This document shows positions 5,736 through 5,906 of a DNA stretch of 5,906 nt, one piece after another. The notes under the pieces are model-generated. The model was not told the origin of the DNA and did no database searches. It was given only the letters and a program-made list of their open reading frames with translations. Each line of letters starts with the position of its first letter. Positions within the stretch are counted from its first letter, which is position 1. This stretch comes from an uncultured Kiritimatiellota bacterium (lineage in GTDB: Bacteria; Verrucomicrobiota; Kiritimatiellia; RFP12; UBA1067): positions 1 to 5,906 of the forward strand of contig CAKURH010000136.1 in the NCBI GenBank assembly GCA_934675625.1, written 5' to 3'. The position numbers were made by a program, and so were the translations under genes.

Positions 5736-5906
5736 TTCGGCATGGCCGGAATGCAGCGGTTGAAATCACGGAGCCGTGCAGACAGAGACGCGGACGGGGC
5801 CGAGGAGGCCGGACGGCTGGAGCGGATCCTCCCGAGTTTGCCAGTTGGCTGACTGACTAATCTTCAAAATGTTGCGTACCCTATTGACTGAAGTGAACCT
5901 TCTATT
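5736..5906. other. Intergenic region upstream of serA, no gene recognised
   Basis: Apart from the upstream edge of the serA promoter, nothing here is assignable. There is a short plus-strand frame of 36 codons (5742-5852) with no ribosome-binding site and no recognisable product, and a GC-rich patch around 5790-5815 with GGCC pairs that do not form a convincing terminator. The last 60 bases are AT-richer. No tRNA, repeat copy or end of a neighbouring gene is recognisable. Confidence 0.4.

Noticed and set aside
5742..5852. Small plus-strand ORF of 36 codons next to the serA promoter
   Set aside because: No ribosome-binding site, no recognisable product and no codon signal beyond what random GC-rich sequence gives.

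Overview
The window is a GC-rich, bacterial chromosomal segment in which all four recognisable genes lie on the minus strand. In transcriptional order (right to left) they are serA (3-phosphoglycerate dehydrogenase), an M3-family oligopeptidase of the oligopeptidase A type, panC (pantothenate synthetase) and a TRAM-domain RNA 5-methyluridine methyltransferase of the RlmD/TrmA family. These are ordinary housekeeping functions: serine synthesis, turnover of cytosolic peptides, vitamin B5/CoA synthesis and stable-RNA modification. The strong GC3 bias (long spurious open frames on both strands), the compact ACT-type SerA and the abundant GGGG(C/T)CTGTCCCC repeats resemble what I recall from uncultured PVC-group bacteria (Kiritimatiellota/Lentisphaerota/Verrucomicrobiota). 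That placement is an inference with modest confidence; there is no rRNA or phylogenetic marker to settle it.

Layout: 1-241 is non-coding and repeat-rich, with four CTTAAG sites spaced 10-12 bp apart and three copies of GGGG(C/T)CTGTCCCC. 242-1438 is the methyltransferase and 1440-2258 is panC, separated by one base. 2259-2319 holds a TATAAT promoter so close to the panC ATG that the transcript should be leaderless or nearly so. 2320-4494 is the oligopeptidase and 4494-5660 is serA; stop and start overlap by one base. 5661-5735 holds the serA leader and a promoter with the same TATAATATGCG core as panC. 5736-5906 has no recognisable gene. Two transcription units are likely, serA-peptidase and panC-methyltransferase, possibly with readthrough.

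The most unusual part is the oligopeptidase gene. Its zinc site and substrate-binding segments are intact, but the frame is interrupted by three in-frame extra segments absent from E. coli oligopeptidase A as I remember it. Each is built from a different repeat type: a 36-bp direct repeat, an AT-richer purine/pyrimidine inverted-repeat element, and a four-copy array of the same GGGG(C/T)CTGTCCCC repeat found at the left edge of the window. The protein appears to have absorbed three separate repeat insertions without losing its reading frame. I see no novel defence system, CRISPR array, prophage or transposase gene here.
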